NCBI GenBank assembly: GCA_014529385.2
Contig: CM043943.1
Coordinates: forward strand, 96,808,355-96,870,354
Direction: 5' to 3'
Length of the DNA: 62,000 bases
DNA from: Adiantum capillus-veneris
Taxonomy: Eukaryota > Streptophyta > Polypodiopsida > Polypodiales > Pteridaceae
In this document: positions 30,921-42,486 of the stretch, piece after piece
Numbering within the stretch: position 1 is the stretch's first letter
How the letters are laid out: every line of letters starts with the position of its first letter
The notes under the pieces: model-generated
Databases searched by the model: none
What the model was told of the DNA's origin: nothing
The model's input: only the letters and a program-made list of their open reading frames with translations
Position numbers and translations under genes: made by a program

Positions 30921-31847
30921 GTGCTAACTAGGTCAAATGATTATGGCATTGAAATTAAAGGAGAAGAAGGAACCAGTGGATTAACCCAGGAGGAAAAGGG
31001 AAAGACAAAAGTGCTAAGTGTAGTCACCTTGGAGAAGGCATCAAAGCTAGAGGATACATTAGTGATGCCTATTGGGAAGAGAACCACAGAGGACAAGGAA
31101 GGAAGAAGTGCCCCAGGTCCTAGTAAGAAGAAGGGAAAGATCCATGAAGGCGAAGATGTCAAGGCCAAGACGAAAAGGAGGGCTCGTCGCACGTTTCACA
31201 TTTCAGATTTTCCACTAGGGGATGGGCAATTAAGCTATGACTTGAAGGAGGATTTGACAAGCAGGAAGGCAGATGTTACTTTTGGGCAGCTTATAGAGAT
31301 GGTGCCTAAGCTAAAGCGACCGTGGAAGAGGATGGTTAACCCAATGGAGAAAGAGCCAGAGAGAGGTTCAGTGAAGGTGTTGGCAATGGATGAGCTACCA
31401 GACATTTGTCCAATAGTAGATATGTGGCACAAAAGAAAAAATATGGGACAAAGTTATGTTGATGGCGGAGCCCAAATATGCGTCATAACACACTCATGCG
31501 TTGAGAAGATGGGTCTCATAGTGACTGGGGTGTTAGGCTTCCGGATCAGATTGGCGAGCCATCAAAAAGTAAAATGTTTGGGTGTTGTAAAGAGCTTAGA
31601 AGTGGAGGCGTATGATGCAAAGGCAGTGGTTGATTTTCATGTGATGCCAGCGGGGTTGGGAGCATATCTTATTATACTGGGCAGAGATTGGAGACGTGGT
31701 ACGACTAGCCTCTATGGAAAGACAGGTGCCAAGAAGCTTTATAATATGGACACAAGGAAACGATTGGAGGAACTTTATGAAGATGAGGATGAGTCTAATG
31801 ATGAAGACTATTCCACAGTGACTGAAGAGGACAGTGATAGTACTACC
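30921..31847 (+). pseudogene. Protease region of element C, interrupted by copia
   Basis: A Lys/Glu-rich linker, then the active-site loop YVDGGAQICVITHSCVEKMG (DGGA variant), then AYLIILGRDW as closing motif, and an acidic tail. The ORF is split at 31847/31848 by the copia element and resumes at 37230 after the target duplication. Confidence 0.8.
31843..31847. repeat. Target-site duplication CTACC of the copia element
   Basis: The same 5 bases recur at 37225-37229, directly after the other LTR. Confidence 0.95.
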
Positions 31848-31990
31848 TGTTGAGATGTAGAGAGAAAGAGAGAGAGACGAGACAAGAGACACACCATATA
31901 CGCTCCCAAAGACTGATTCATATTGAGGACAAGATACAAATATATAGGTGAGACCAAGTTCAGTAGAGTGAGCCATATATAGCTCCAACA
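31848..31990 (-). repeat. 3' LTR of the copia element (143 bp)
   Basis: TGTTGAG...CCAACA. Short for a copia LTR. Identical to 37082-37224 except two C/T differences in the GA-rich part. Confidence 0.96.
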
Positions 31991-32002
31991 CCCCCACTCA
32001 AA
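31991..32002 (-). promoter_or_regulatory. Polypurine tract of the copia element
   Basis: Minus strand TTTGAGTGGGGG directly before the 3' LTR start TGTTGGAG. Confidence 0.8.
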
Positions 32003-32237
32003 CAAAGGTCTCTAGCTTTGGATGAAAAAACCCTTGGGGAGTTCAAGGGAAAATCCCAAGCCCCTATACAATGTGAAATATGAACCAGTGGTGATGATGT
32101 GAAAGTGAATTGTGCATCTATGTACAAATATTCAAGTGACTTAGATATCACAAGGTGCAAATGTGGAGTGTGCATAGTGCATGGTACCTAAAAGATTACA
32201 ATGTCATATGTACAAAGCTATTACAATAGAAAAGAAG

Positions 32238-33758
32238 CTAATCTAGAAAGAGTGAGGCCGAAGCAACTCCAAGCTCCGAGCGCAAGAGGATGAAATGTGA
32301 CTCATTGAGGCCTTTGGTCAAAATGTCTGCAATCATCTGGTCACTTGGACAGTGTTCAACCATAATGGTTCCCTTGCGTACTTCATACCTGACATAATGA
32401 TAATGGATAGCAATGTGCTTTGACTTATTATGTTGAACATAGTCTTTTGCAAGACTAATAGCACTTTGGTTGTCACACCGCAAGGGTGTGCTAGAAAGAG
32501 GAGAGTGACCAATATCAACCAGCATTTGTCGAAGCCAAATCAACTCACGAGCTGCAAGTGATGCCGCAACATATTCTGACTCAGTCGTAGAAACTGCAAC
32601 ACAACGTTGTTTCTTGCTGGTCCAAGAAACAAGACAACCATTTATAAAGAAGCAATTTCCACTAGTAGATCGCATAGATAAATGTGAGCTTGCCCAGTCT
32701 GCATCTGTGTAACCCAAAAGAGAAAGAGATTGCATAGAATCCGATGTGAGTTGTCGTCGATAGACTAAACCAAAATCTGTAGTGCCTTTCAAGTATTTCA
32801 ATACACGCTTTGTAGTAGACCAATGCTTAAGAGAAGGACATGCAAGATGTTGTCCAAGATAGTTAGCAGCGAACAGAATATCAGGACGAGTGTTCATGCC
32901 AACAAACTGAAGACATCCAATCAAGTTAGCATAAGGTTGATTTGCGACAAGTTGACCGCCATTGTTAGAAGTATTCTTTGTAGAGCTCGCAAGACAAGGT
33001 GTGTTGGCTGAATGTGCAGATTCCATACCAAATTTTTGAATAGTATCTGCAATAAACTTTGACTGTCGAAGGAATAAAATACCTTTTGTACGGTTCCGTT
33101 GGATTTGAATGCCAAGACAAGAGTGAATCTCTCCAAGATCCACCATATCGAATGCAGAAGACAATAAATTTTTCACTTGCTGAAGAAATCCCAAATCATT
33201 GGAAACAAGGATGGTATCATCCACATAAAGAGCAAGAATCACAAAACTGCTACCTTGGCGTTTTATGTATAAGTTGGGGTCTGACGAGCAAGAGATGAAT
33301 CCTTTAGAGGTGAGAAAAAGATCAAATTTTGTATACCAGGCTCGCGAAGCTTGTTTGAGACCATATAGTGCCTTATGGAGTTGAGCAACAAGGTCTTCTT
33401 TACCTGGAATAACAAACCCTTCTGGTTGTTCCATATAAATTTCCTCTTCCAAGTCACCATTAAGAAAAGCAGTTCGCACATCCATTTGATGAGCTTCTAA
33501 ATCAAATTGAACAGCAAATGCCAATAAAACTCGAACACTTGTAATGCGAACAACTGGTGAAAAAGTCTCTTGATAATCAACACCAGCTACTTGGGAGTAA
33601 CCTTTTGCAACTAAACGCGCCTTGAACTTGTCAAAAGATCCATCTGCTTTTACTTTTGTTTTATACACCCACTTACATTTAATAGTTGTACGACCAGGAG
33701 GTAATTCAGTTAGTATCCATGTACCTTTAGAGATAAGAGAATCGTACTCTGCTTCCAT
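32238..33758 (-). pseudogene. Reverse transcriptase-RNase H of the copia element
   Basis: 506 open codons: WVYKTKVKADGSFDKFKARL, GVDYQETFSPVVR, HQMDVRTAFLNGDLEEEIYM and QPEGF, then catalytic LALYVDDTILVSN and the SCLGIQIQR block. RNase H follows with GYTDADWASS, TTESEYVAAS, RCDNQSAISLA and the end block IADILTKGL. The domain itself is uninterrupted. A TAA a few codons before MEAEYDS cuts it from the upstream polyprotein, so I annotate it as part of a broken gene. Confidence 0.95.
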
Positions 33759-34297
33759 AGCCTCTTACCATTGATCCTTTTGTGGTGAAGAGATAGCTTC
33801 ATCATAAGTAACGGGATCTTCAGAAGTAGAAAAGCATTATCAGCAATATCGTCATCATAAACATGACATGAGCCATGTTCAAAATCAATAGGCAGATCAA
33901 CAAAAATATCAATGTCATCATTGGCAACATTTGGAATGGATGGTTGTGAGGAGGAAAGTTGCTCTATAGGAAGTGTTTCATCTTCTGAAAGAAATGGAAA
34001 AGCCTGAAGCAATGATTTAGTATCATCAGAATCATCCATGGACCATGAGCCTCCCATAAGTTGTTCGTTAAAAGTAGCATCACGATTCACAGTTACTTTC
34101 TTGGAGGAAGGGTCATAGAATTTGTAGCCTTTGGAAGTGTCAGAATATCCAATAAAAATAACTTTAAGACCAGGAGCATCAAGCTTTGTTCGTGTTTCTT
34201 TGGGAACATGAATATAAGCAATACATCCAAAGGTTCGAAAATGAGATACAGAAGGAATGTCACCTGTCCATGCTGTGATGGGTATATCAGCATACAT
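33710..34297 (-). pseudogene. Integrase C-terminal part and linker of the copia element
   Basis: Begins just after a deletion: AWTGDIPSVSHFRTFGCIAY, then VPKETRTKLD, IFIGYSDTSKGYKFYDP and VTVNRDATFNE, the usual GKPSV-type C-terminal integrase blocks. A linker rich in Asp and Ser follows. About 35 residues normally found between the catalytic core and this block are absent, and the frame changes there. Confidence 0.82.
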
Positions 34298-36402
34298 CTT
34301 ACAGCATTGAGAATAGTGCGATTCTTTCGTTCAGCAACACCATTCTGTTGAGGCGAATATGGAATAGTGTGTTCATGATGAATTCCAGTGTCAGCACAGT
34401 AACTCACAAACTCTCGAGAAACATATTCGCCTCCATTGTCACTACGAAGCTTCTTAAGGCGACGACCAGTTTGAAGTTCCGCAGCCTTGTGGAATTGTTT
34501 GAAAACAGATAAGGCTTCAGATTTTTGTCTAAGTAGAAATACAGTCGTATACCTTGAGAAATCATCAATGAAAGTAATGAAGTAGCGATATTGTGATCTC
34601 GAAGAAGGTAGAGGTCCACATATATCAGTATGAACAAGATCCAAGATGTCATGAGAATGAGTTGTATTTGAAAGAGGAAAGGGTTTACGATTGTGTTTCC
34701 CAAGAGCAAAAAATTCACAAATTCCCATATGGGGATGGTCTTTAAGATCCATGCCATGAACAAGATCACGACGTTGAAGATCAAGGAGTTTTGAGAAATC
34801 AGCATGAACAAAACGGTGATGCCATACTTTGCAATCATGATCACCTGGAGCAGTGACAATATTTGCTACAGCATCGTTGAGAGAGAGTTCAAATAAATTA
34901 CCGTTTCGAGGAGCAGTGGATATAGTCTGTCCATCTTTCTCAATTCGGCATTTGGTATAATCAAATCCAACAAACAGACCAAGATCAACAAGTCTAGCAA
35001 CTGAAAGAAGATTACGTTGAAGATCTGGTACATGTAATACTCCTCGCAAAATTCGAGTGGAAGAAGATAAGGTACCAAGATATAAGTCTCCAATACCCTT
35101 TACTTGACAAGTAGTATCATCAGCAAGATAAACAACACGTTGAACTGGCAGTGGATGATAGTTATGGAGCCACTTATTAGACTGATATGTCATATTTCCT
35201 GTAGCACCAGAATCGACAATAAAAAGTGATCCATCACGTACATGAAGTATTCTGTCTGGAGCAACTGAACATAGGACGCAGCTTGTTTCTGGTACAATGT
35301 TGTTTCGATGTTCAGTAGCATATGCTCTATTCCGATCTGTGTCGAATCGACGCTTATAGCACATATGAGTGGGATGATCAGATCGTCCGCAATATTCACA
35401 AGAAGAAGAAGAAGAGTCTCTAGATAAACGTGGTTGTTTTGTGGTAATATTGTGTTCTTCATCATATTGACGTGCCCAACAATCATCTTCAGTATGGCCA
35501 TTTCTGTTGCAGTAAGAACATTGCTTATTAGGAAATTTGAGACGAGAGAAAATATTACCGCGACGGCCACCTCTGCGGTTTCCTCGTTGAAATGGACGCC
35601 TTCGAGCATAAAAAGCACGTTCCATCTGTTGTGACTCATTCTCCTCTTGTGAAATCATAGCTGTATCGTGACCAGCATTCCGACGTTCTTGACGTTGAGA
35701 GTATTCAATTAAAGACATGCAAGTTTGGTCGAAATCAAGACCATCTTTATTAGAGAGAATAGTAACAATGTTATCATAAGAAGAGTCCTTCACCATATCA
35801 AGGAGAAGTGTAATCAGTTGCTTTTGTGGAACAGGATCACCGGCAACAGCAAGTTGATTAATAATAGATTTGAAAGACTCAATATGTCCCGTCATGGCAG
35901 TACCAACTTCATATTGTAACTTGTTAAGCAACCCTCTCAAATAAAGTATTTCTGTAACAGATTTCTTCTGAAAGTTTGCAATAAGGTACTTCCATACGTC
36001 GTGGGAAGTAGGCAGTTCATACATATCAAGCAAAAGGGAATCAGTAAGAGCAAAAAGAATATACCGACGAGCTGCTTTATCACGTCGTTGCCAATCTGTA
36101 TAGGCAACATTCCAATCTTCAAATATAGGTCCTTCAGTGATAAGCACGTTATCATTATCCGTATCAACAGGCTGAGGCGGACAAACACGATTTCCAAGAA
36201 CAACATCGGAGAGTTCATCGCCTTCAAGAATTAACAACATCTTTGCTTTCCAGCCTGGAAATCCTTGACCTTGGAAAGGAGGAACAGAACGTTGGCCAGA
36301 AGGAAAGCCGTTGACGAGAATATTCATAGCCATATCTTGTTGCGAGAAGACGTATAAGATAAGATCGCAGAATCTGCACACCATATATGGTGAAGGCCGC
36401 AA
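34093..36402 (-). pseudogene. Gag-protease-integrase part of the copia polyprotein
   Basis: Likely true start at 36333 (MAMNILVNGFPSGQ). Gag_pre-integrase-type capsid sequence, two knuckles (CSYCNRNGHTEDDC and CEYCGRSDHPTHMC), protease loop FIVDSGATGNMTY and integrase zinc module HHRFVH...CEFF (second Cys of the pair lost). The integrase core has HTDICGPL (Asp), KLRSDNGGEY (Asp) and PQQNGVAERKNRT (Glu). The frame is lost after NAVRCM, where a deletion joins it to the next piece. The last ~70 codons are out of frame. Confidence 0.93.
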
Positions 36403-37069
36403 TTGAGAATGAGAGAGATATGAGTACTACGTTCTGTCAATGATAAACGTAAGAAGGATGCTCAAGGAACGTCCAAAGATGTGAGAGACGTCACCCAAAA
36501 AAGACAGGGTAAAGGAGACGTTAATAATAAACGAGTCCTCAAAATAGAGTGGCGTGAGACGCAAGATTGACGGCCACAATACGAATAGCAAAAAGCTAAA
36601 TCTTCTCAAAAAAGTTAACGCCAAAGAAAAACGATCGCGGACGCTTCACGAAGAAGTAGGACGAAGAAAGCTGCGTCAAGCTCTATTGCAGTAAAAACAG
36701 CATAACTTTCTGCTGCGAACTCCGATTGACGCAAACCTAGAACTCAAATCGAAGAGCTCGAGGAGACGAACAAGTTTTGGATGAAAAGTGCCATTGCGCT
36801 TTTCCCGTTTCTCCAAATTTTGAGCAGAACAGCAAGAAAAATTGAGATGAAGTTCAGGGTGTCATTAACAAGAAAACGTAATCAACGATTAGATTGATTA
36901 TAAATAAACGCCACATAAAACACTAATCATATTCTTCTTAACACAAAACAACCACATTTAACAAGAATCAACGCTCAAAAATAAAATTTGTAACAATTTT
37001 GAATCTTACATGCGAATCGCATACACATACTGTTGTCACCATGAATTAAATCGGCGCGTGATTGTTACC

Positions 37070-37081
37070 GCTCTGATACCA
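37070..37081 (-). other. tRNA-Met primer-binding site of the copia element
   Basis: Minus strand TGGTATCAGAGC directly after the 5' LTR, the standard initiator tRNA-Met site of plant copia elements. Confidence 0.93.
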
Positions 37082-37224
37082 TGTTGAGATGTAGAGAGAA
37101 AGAGAGAGAGATGAGATAAGAGACACACCATATACGCTCCCAAAGACTGATTCATATTGAGGACAAGATACAAATATATAGGTGAGACCAAGTTCAGTAG
37201 AGTGAGCCATATATAGCTCCAACA
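37082..37224 (-). repeat. 5' LTR of the copia element (143 bp)
   Basis: Partner of 31848-31990. Contains a (GA)-rich stretch and CCATATATGGC-like sequence. Confidence 0.96.
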
Positions 37225-37229
37225 CTACC

Positions 37230-37610
37230 AGCAGTGATGAGGATGTTGATGTTTCATTTCTTTTGATGGACAAAGAAATCCACGAGTCTAGTTTAGTCGC
37301 ATTTGCTAATAAGGTTGAAGATGAAAGTGAACGGCCTTATGAAGTGATCGAAGGGCTGATGAAAACCAAGGTTGAATTGTCAAAGAAGCAAGAATTGATG
37401 ACACAAATGAACAGTGGAGACCTCTCAACTATGGAGAAGGAGATATATTTGCACATGTAGGTCTATGCCAAAGTAACTGATGGTTTTCTTGATGCAAGGT
37501 TCGTATATGGCATCTCTATGGGTTTTCCTTGGGAACCAGGTGGAACCTTGATTAAGCTTTTGATGCAAGGAAGGCAAAGTGTTTTTGTGTGGGATCCAGG
37601 TGGAATGAGA
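37230..37610 (+). pseudogene. Protease tail and pre-RT relic of element C
   Basis: Continues the protease ORF after the copia insertion (SSDEDVDVSFLLMDKEIHES), stops at TAG 37458-37460, then reads GRQSVFVWDPGGM. This resembles the LLKEYxDVFAWxxxDM block that precedes RT in gypsy polyproteins. RT should follow but is absent, and the sequence passes within about 50 bases into the 3' end of the element. Confidence 0.5.
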
Positions 37611-37655
37611 ATCTACTAGTGTTGTTGCTGCTGAGCATGATTGCTCTAGCAGGCT

Positions 37656-37672
37656 AGGGGATGGGCAAATTA
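37656..37672 (+). promoter_or_regulatory. Polypurine tract of element C
   Basis: AGGGGATGGGCAAATTA directly before TGTCAGGAG. Identical to the tract of element A. Confidence 0.8.
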
Positions 37673-38816
37673 TGTCAGGAGTTTTTTGGAGCAAGGGATT
37701 GCGCATATGTACATACCCATGCATGGTGCATCCAATAAAGGATTGCCCATTTTCCAGAGCCAAGTGGTTACGTGGGGCCCACATGTGTACAGGTAGGACA
37801 GGGTGTACATAGTGCAACGATTTTTACTATTACCAGTACCAGTGTGTTTTTTCTACAATAAGGAGGAGTTGGTAGCACGTAAAACTTCTCGAGGAATCTA
37901 TCCGCGGGCAGAAAACATGAGATAAGAAGGTGCGTCAGATGGCATCTAGTGGCGTCAGGAGGCCGAATGGGGTCAATATTTGCACGTGGAGAAGTACGGA
38001 CACAACGTGGGTGTTTTCTTGTGATAATTATGCAGAAAGGTCATCATGAGGACCATATTTTGGGGGCCACTTCACGTGGTGGCGGGATGCATTATTGGAA
38101 AAAGGTGAGTGCCAGGTGTGCGGATGATGCAAAAAGGTGACAACTATGCACTGCGAGGTCAGTTTTTGGCCTGCTCGGGGTCCGTTTGAGGTCAACTAAA
38201 CGGCCAAGGGTGCCAATGTAATAAAGCTAAGTGTGGGAACTGAAAAAACAGAGAGAAGACCAGAAAAAGAGTGGAGAGAAGAGGAGGAACAGCCGCAACT
38301 GTGTTTTTGGGGATTTTGGAGCCTGTTTTGGCCGTAAACTGCTTATCCGAGGTCGGATTTGAGCACTTTGACATTGTAGACTGGGGTTTTGGGCCATTTC
38401 GGACACGATGGCACTGTCCATTTTTCCAAATTCCTCACTGTTTTTCTATTGTTTTGGCTGTGTAAGTTTCTCCTATGAATGAAGCTTCTGCTCTAATTTG
38501 TGATTGTATCTGGTATCTTTTACTCATATTGTGTGAGCTATTTGCCCCATTGGTGTTGGCCCAAGCTCAATTGTATCTAAACATCAGAAATTCTCCTCTT
38601 TTGAGCTGAGTTTTTTGGATGTGTGTGTGTGTGTGTCTCTGTGTGGAGTGGGCAAGTGGATAGTCTCTCTCCTCTCACTCCATCGGTGTGTTCCTTGTCT
38701 CGGCCAGGAGGGTTGTGTAAGCCGAGTGGTTCCCCATAGTGTGTGTGTGTGTATCTTCCCAAGAGTGTGTGTCGGGTCATTATAGAGGCGTTCTGTGTGT
38801 TTCCATCCCGCTCACA
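37673..38816 (+). repeat. 3' LTR of element C, truncated
   Basis: Matches 27807-28950 and stops at CTCACA (38816), where LINE 1 begins. The remaining ~200 bp of the LTR are not found on the far side of the LINE. Confidence 0.88.
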
Positions 38817-38972
38817 GCGTGAGAGCGTTATATTAAGTAGAGAACAAAATTACATTGTGGGGCTTTACAAAATGTTGCTTCCGTATGATCCGATAGCACC
38901 GATTTACATTCAGAGGTAATTGGGGAGCATCAACACTATTCTGCATATAGGGCATTTAAGCTGTCAGGTTTT

Positions 38973-39470
38973 CTAAAAGATCTTGCATGCGGGTGACCAG
39001 ACGTATCCCATTGCTGTGTAGCCTTCGTAGCCGCATTCATCAAGCATCCTTTGTAGGTGTGTGTAAGATCCATCAAGGAGAACCTCTTGTTGCTTGTTTA
39101 TGTTGGCGCTATTGTAATAGCTCATGCAGTCGGTAAGCACTTTGAAGCTTGCTTCATACACTCTGCATTGATCAAGCTTTAGCTGGTTGACCTGCAGGGA
39201 AAAGCAATGAAAAAGTTCTCTCAGACTTTTAGTCTGGTAAGCCCTGTTAAACAACCCGTCATTTCGGTCAGACCAAATGATCCAAAGGAACTCCCCTCTT
39301 ATCCTATTCCAAAAAACCGACAGTAAAGAAACTGAATCTCCTAGAAGAAGTTGCTTCCAACTGGGTGTGAACCCTAGACCTTCATTAAGCGGGGCCAAAA
39401 TCTCTAAGCTTTTAGGACAATTAATGAAAAGGTGGGGGATGTCCTCTTCAACTCTGTTGCACCATAAAAA
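38973..39470 (-). pseudogene. C-terminal zinc-binding (zf-RVT) region of LINE 1 ORF2
   Basis: WCNRVEEDIPHLFINCPKS just upstream, then APLNEGLGFTPSWKQLLLGD and RGEFLWIIWSDRNDGLFN, the typical plant LINE C-terminus with a Cys/His cluster and the WxxRN block. Ends at the TAA/TGA before 38973, about 155 bases from the LINE 3' end. Confidence 0.75.
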
Positions 39471-39598
39471 AGTTCCGTTCCTAGGCCAACATTCTTCATT
39501 CTATGGCCTGCCCAAACTGCTCTGTGCAAAATTAGCCAGAGTAGGACGGAATGCTTTGCGGGGATACCCCTATTCCACAAGGCCTTTAATTTGAAAGT

Positions 39599-40210
39599 CT
39601 ATTGCCTGTTAAGAGAGTTGTGCAGAGGTTCTTTCAGGATTAGGTTTATAGTAGGGGGGTTGGGCAAAGCGCTCCCATTTTCCCAGTGGAAAGCCTTGGG
39701 GGAGGGGTCGCTTTCACTCGAGAGGGTCCATTCTAGTTCCTTTGGGAAGAGAACCTTCCGTCTATCTATAAGTGCTATTTCCCAAGGTTGCAAGGGGTAA
39801 CAACTTGTGAGTTCGGTAAGGGAGATCCACCTGTGCTCGAGCTTGTGCCACAGGTTTTTCCAGGTTGAGATTCCTTTGTTGTGGATGCGTTTGACTGTCC
39901 TAATCTGTGACTGGCTGGGGGGGGGGGGGGTAGGAGGCATAGCCCACCACAACGATTCGTGGGTTCTTAGGTAGTAGCTATGTTTGGATTCCCAATTTAC
40001 TCTTAAATGCTCTCTATATCTGTTCCAGGCTCCCCACAGTGATCTGAGAAGGGGGGAACCACTAGGGGTTATCTCCTCAGGGCCAAAGAATATGGAGATC
40101 CAGGGTAGCTTGATGACCAGTGCTCTTCCTGCGATGTTGGACTGGAACCCATTCCATTGATTTAATTTGGAGGAGAAGCGATCCAAAACCCATTGCCACC
40201 TTTGGGTCAT
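39599..40210 (-). pseudogene. RT thumb / connection region of LINE 1 ORF2
   Basis: Reads RWQWVLDRFSSKLNQWNG, LSxAGRxxLIK-like IAGRALVIKLPWISIFF and WKNLWHKLEHRWISL. These match the region after RT in plant LINEs. A 14-base G/C run at 39917-39930 falls inside, encoding a Pro run. Confidence 0.72.
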
Positions 40211-40347
40211 GGAGATTTTAGAACCAAACGGAATACCTAAAAGTCTGAAGATGACCCCATCTTGAAGGACTGTGCATCCTTGCTCTGTGATCCATCTAGG
40301 AAGTGGAGAGAGGGAAGCCCTGATTCCGGTTTTAGCATGATTGATCT

Positions 40348-41129
40348 TAGAACCAAAGGCTGTGCAGAATGTTTTTAGACATTTCCAAAAGCTTTAAGTG
40401 TCTGTTCGTCATTATTGAGCAGACCATTGGTGTCGTCAGCAAATTGAGACAGGCATTGCTGCCTGCCGTCTGGTAGCAATATTCCTTTGAGAATCCCTTC
40501 CTACATTTTGGTTTTGACCAACCAATTGAGAGAGTCTGCAGTAGTGGCAAGGAGTAGGGGGGCAAGGGGGCATCCTTGCCTAATCGACCGATTGAGAGGG
40601 AAGGGTTCCGAGATGCCATTATTCACTGCTACTCTTGCCTGGGCGTTCCCTAGCAGGGTCTTCACAAATTTGATTATTCCTGGTCCAAATCCCATCATAG
40701 CTAAACAGTCGAGTATGAACGTCCATTCCAGTTTGTCATAGGCTTTGTCGAAGTCGACTTTGACAAAAACAAAATCTTGGCCAGTGTCTTCTGCGTGTTC
40801 TATTCCTTCCCACAATGCGATGACTGCTTCCATGATTCTCCTGCCTTTGATGAATCCTTTCTGTTCTGTGCACAACCATTCAACAAGGGCTGGGGATATC
40901 CTGATAGCAACATCTTTGTCGAATATTTTGTAGGCTGAATTTAGCATGGTGAGAGGTCGCCAGTTTGCAATGATCTCTTTGGGCCCCTTCTTATGAAGAA
41001 GTTTGATGACTCTAGTGTTGAGCTGTACTGGTAGGGCGCCATGTTTGACTGATTCTTCCCAGACTTTAAGAAGTATGGGAGCAAGCACTTCCTTAAAGGT
41101 CTAGTAGAACTCTGCCGGGAGTCCATCAA
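40348..41129 (-). pseudogene. Reverse transcriptase of LINE 1 ORF2
   Basis: Blocks present: NWRPLTMLNSAYKIFDKDVA (41088-40501 frame), EQKGFIKGRRIMEAV, FVKVDFDKAYDKLEW, RSIRQGCPLAPLL, and in another frame QFADDTNGLL near 40440 with the FADD catalytic pair. A frameshift lies near 40500. Confidence 0.85.
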
Positions 41130-41329
41130 GGCCTGGAGTCTTCTTCGGCTTTAAGGACTCAATGGCTTTCTTAATTTCCCCTACTGTATACCTGAATCTA
41201 GTTGTACTGCTAAGTGAGGGGGGATCACTTGTTTTCTAGATTGTCTGATTGCGGCTCGGGCCGAGATTACCTCATCATTCAGAGTTTCCTTGGGACTGAA
41301 AAGCGAGGAGAAATGGTCCTTGACAATAG

Positions 41330-42422
41330 CTAGATTTTCACTTTCATTGACGGCCTTGCCGTTCTGACCCCCAACAATGGGATGGCCTCTCTACTATGTT
41401 TCTTTCTAAGAATTTGAAACATTTCTTTAGTAGGTTTGTCAACTTTGCCTGCCCACCAGTCCCTAAAGAAAACTACCGCATGTTTGAGGGTGAGATCCTC
41501 CTCAAACCAGAGTTGGTGCCTAAGTGTCGCAATCTTGTCCTGAATATCAGTGTTCAGGCTTTTGCTACATTCCAGCTCAGCCAATTCGCTATAGATTTGG
41601 TCTTTGCGTTTCCTTCTTATTTCTACAACTTTCTTTCTGAACATTATCAGATCTTTGTGAGTGTTATCTATAGCTACTGTCCATGCCTTGGAGGGAGTGA
41701 AACCCTTGGAGAAGGCCTGTACCCAGATTGACTTTATGCTGGTCTGTACTTCTTCCAATTGAAACAGGGAAGGGTCCGTGTGAAACCAGTGATTCATTAT
41801 TTTCTTACATTTGTTGTCCAGGGTTATAACTAGAGGATAATGATCTGAGGTGCAAGAAGTGATCCTAGGTTTGGCCTTGATTCTATTGAAGCTTCTGGCC
41901 AATGCAGTGCTGAGGTAGCATCTTTCTAACCTTGATTTTCTAGCATTAGGACCTCTAGAGTAATTCTGCCAAGTGAATTCCTCAGGAGAGCCGACATCCC
42001 ATAGGTCGAGGTGTTCCTTGAATCGATTCCATTCATGTCTTTCTACTCCATTGATCACATTACCCTTGAGGGGAAATCGGTCTTCTATACTCTACCATGC
42101 TGAAGTCCCCTATGAGAATGGTGGGCTCATTTAAAGTAGAGAGTTTCTGCCAGAGTTGGGTTCTGTCTCTGAGAGACCCCCCTGCGTAGACAGACAAAAT
42201 CATACATTGCAATGGTGACTCAACAACCACTCCTACCCAATAGGTTCCTCTACTTGTTTTTTCTGTATTTACTTTCCATGTCAGAGGTATGCCAATGGCA
42301 GTGCCTCCCGATCCCTTCCCATGAGAGGAGCATGACCAATTGTGGTCTTTGGAGATGACATTCAGTCTTTGTGAGAGCTCTTCTCCAGCAGTTTTGATTT
42401 CTTGCAACCCAATGACGTCCAC
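41330..42422 (-). pseudogene. Endonuclease and RT N-terminal linker of LINE 1 ORF2
   Basis: Endonuclease blocks: MDVIGLQEIK, GSGGTAIG, SVYAGG, LIGDFSMVEYRR and CTSDHYPLVI. GDFS has Ser where the family has the conserved Asn. A frameshift near 42090 separates 42060-42422 from 41330-42058. The linker carries the FxxDWWAGK-type block FFRDWWAGKVDKP. A second frameshift near 41370 leads to the RT. Confidence 0.83.
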
Positions 42423-42486
42423 AGGGAAGTTTCTGATCCATCCTTTGACTTTCTTGGCTTTGAGAGACCCTTAATGTTCCAACATA

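Larger units (their letters stand above)
31848..37224 (-). mobile_element. Complete Ty1/copia LTR retrotransposon nested in element C
   Basis: 143-bp LTRs at 31848-31990 and 37082-37224 differ at 2 positions. The target duplication CTACC is at 31843-31847 and 37225-37229. Minus-strand order is gag, protease, integrase, RT, RNase H, which defines copia. The primer site matches initiator tRNA-Met, and a polypurine tract is present. Coding is broken by a deletion/frameshift in integrase and one stop before RT. The element has all the parts needed to be moved in trans but not to move by itself. Confidence 0.96.
27807..38816 (+). mobile_element. Ty3/gypsy LTR retrotransposon C, same family as A, gag-protease only, with nested copia
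   Basis: 5' LTR at 27807 and truncated 3' LTR at 37673-38816, both homologous to the LTRs of element A. The interior has the leader ORF, gag, protease, a copia insertion, a short pre-RT relic and the polypurine tract. RT, RNase H and integrase are missing: after a pre-RT block the sequence runs into the 3' end. It is thus the complement of element A. The LTRs differ at roughly 6-7% of sites by eye in the first 300 bp, so the insertion is fairly old. Confidence 0.85.
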
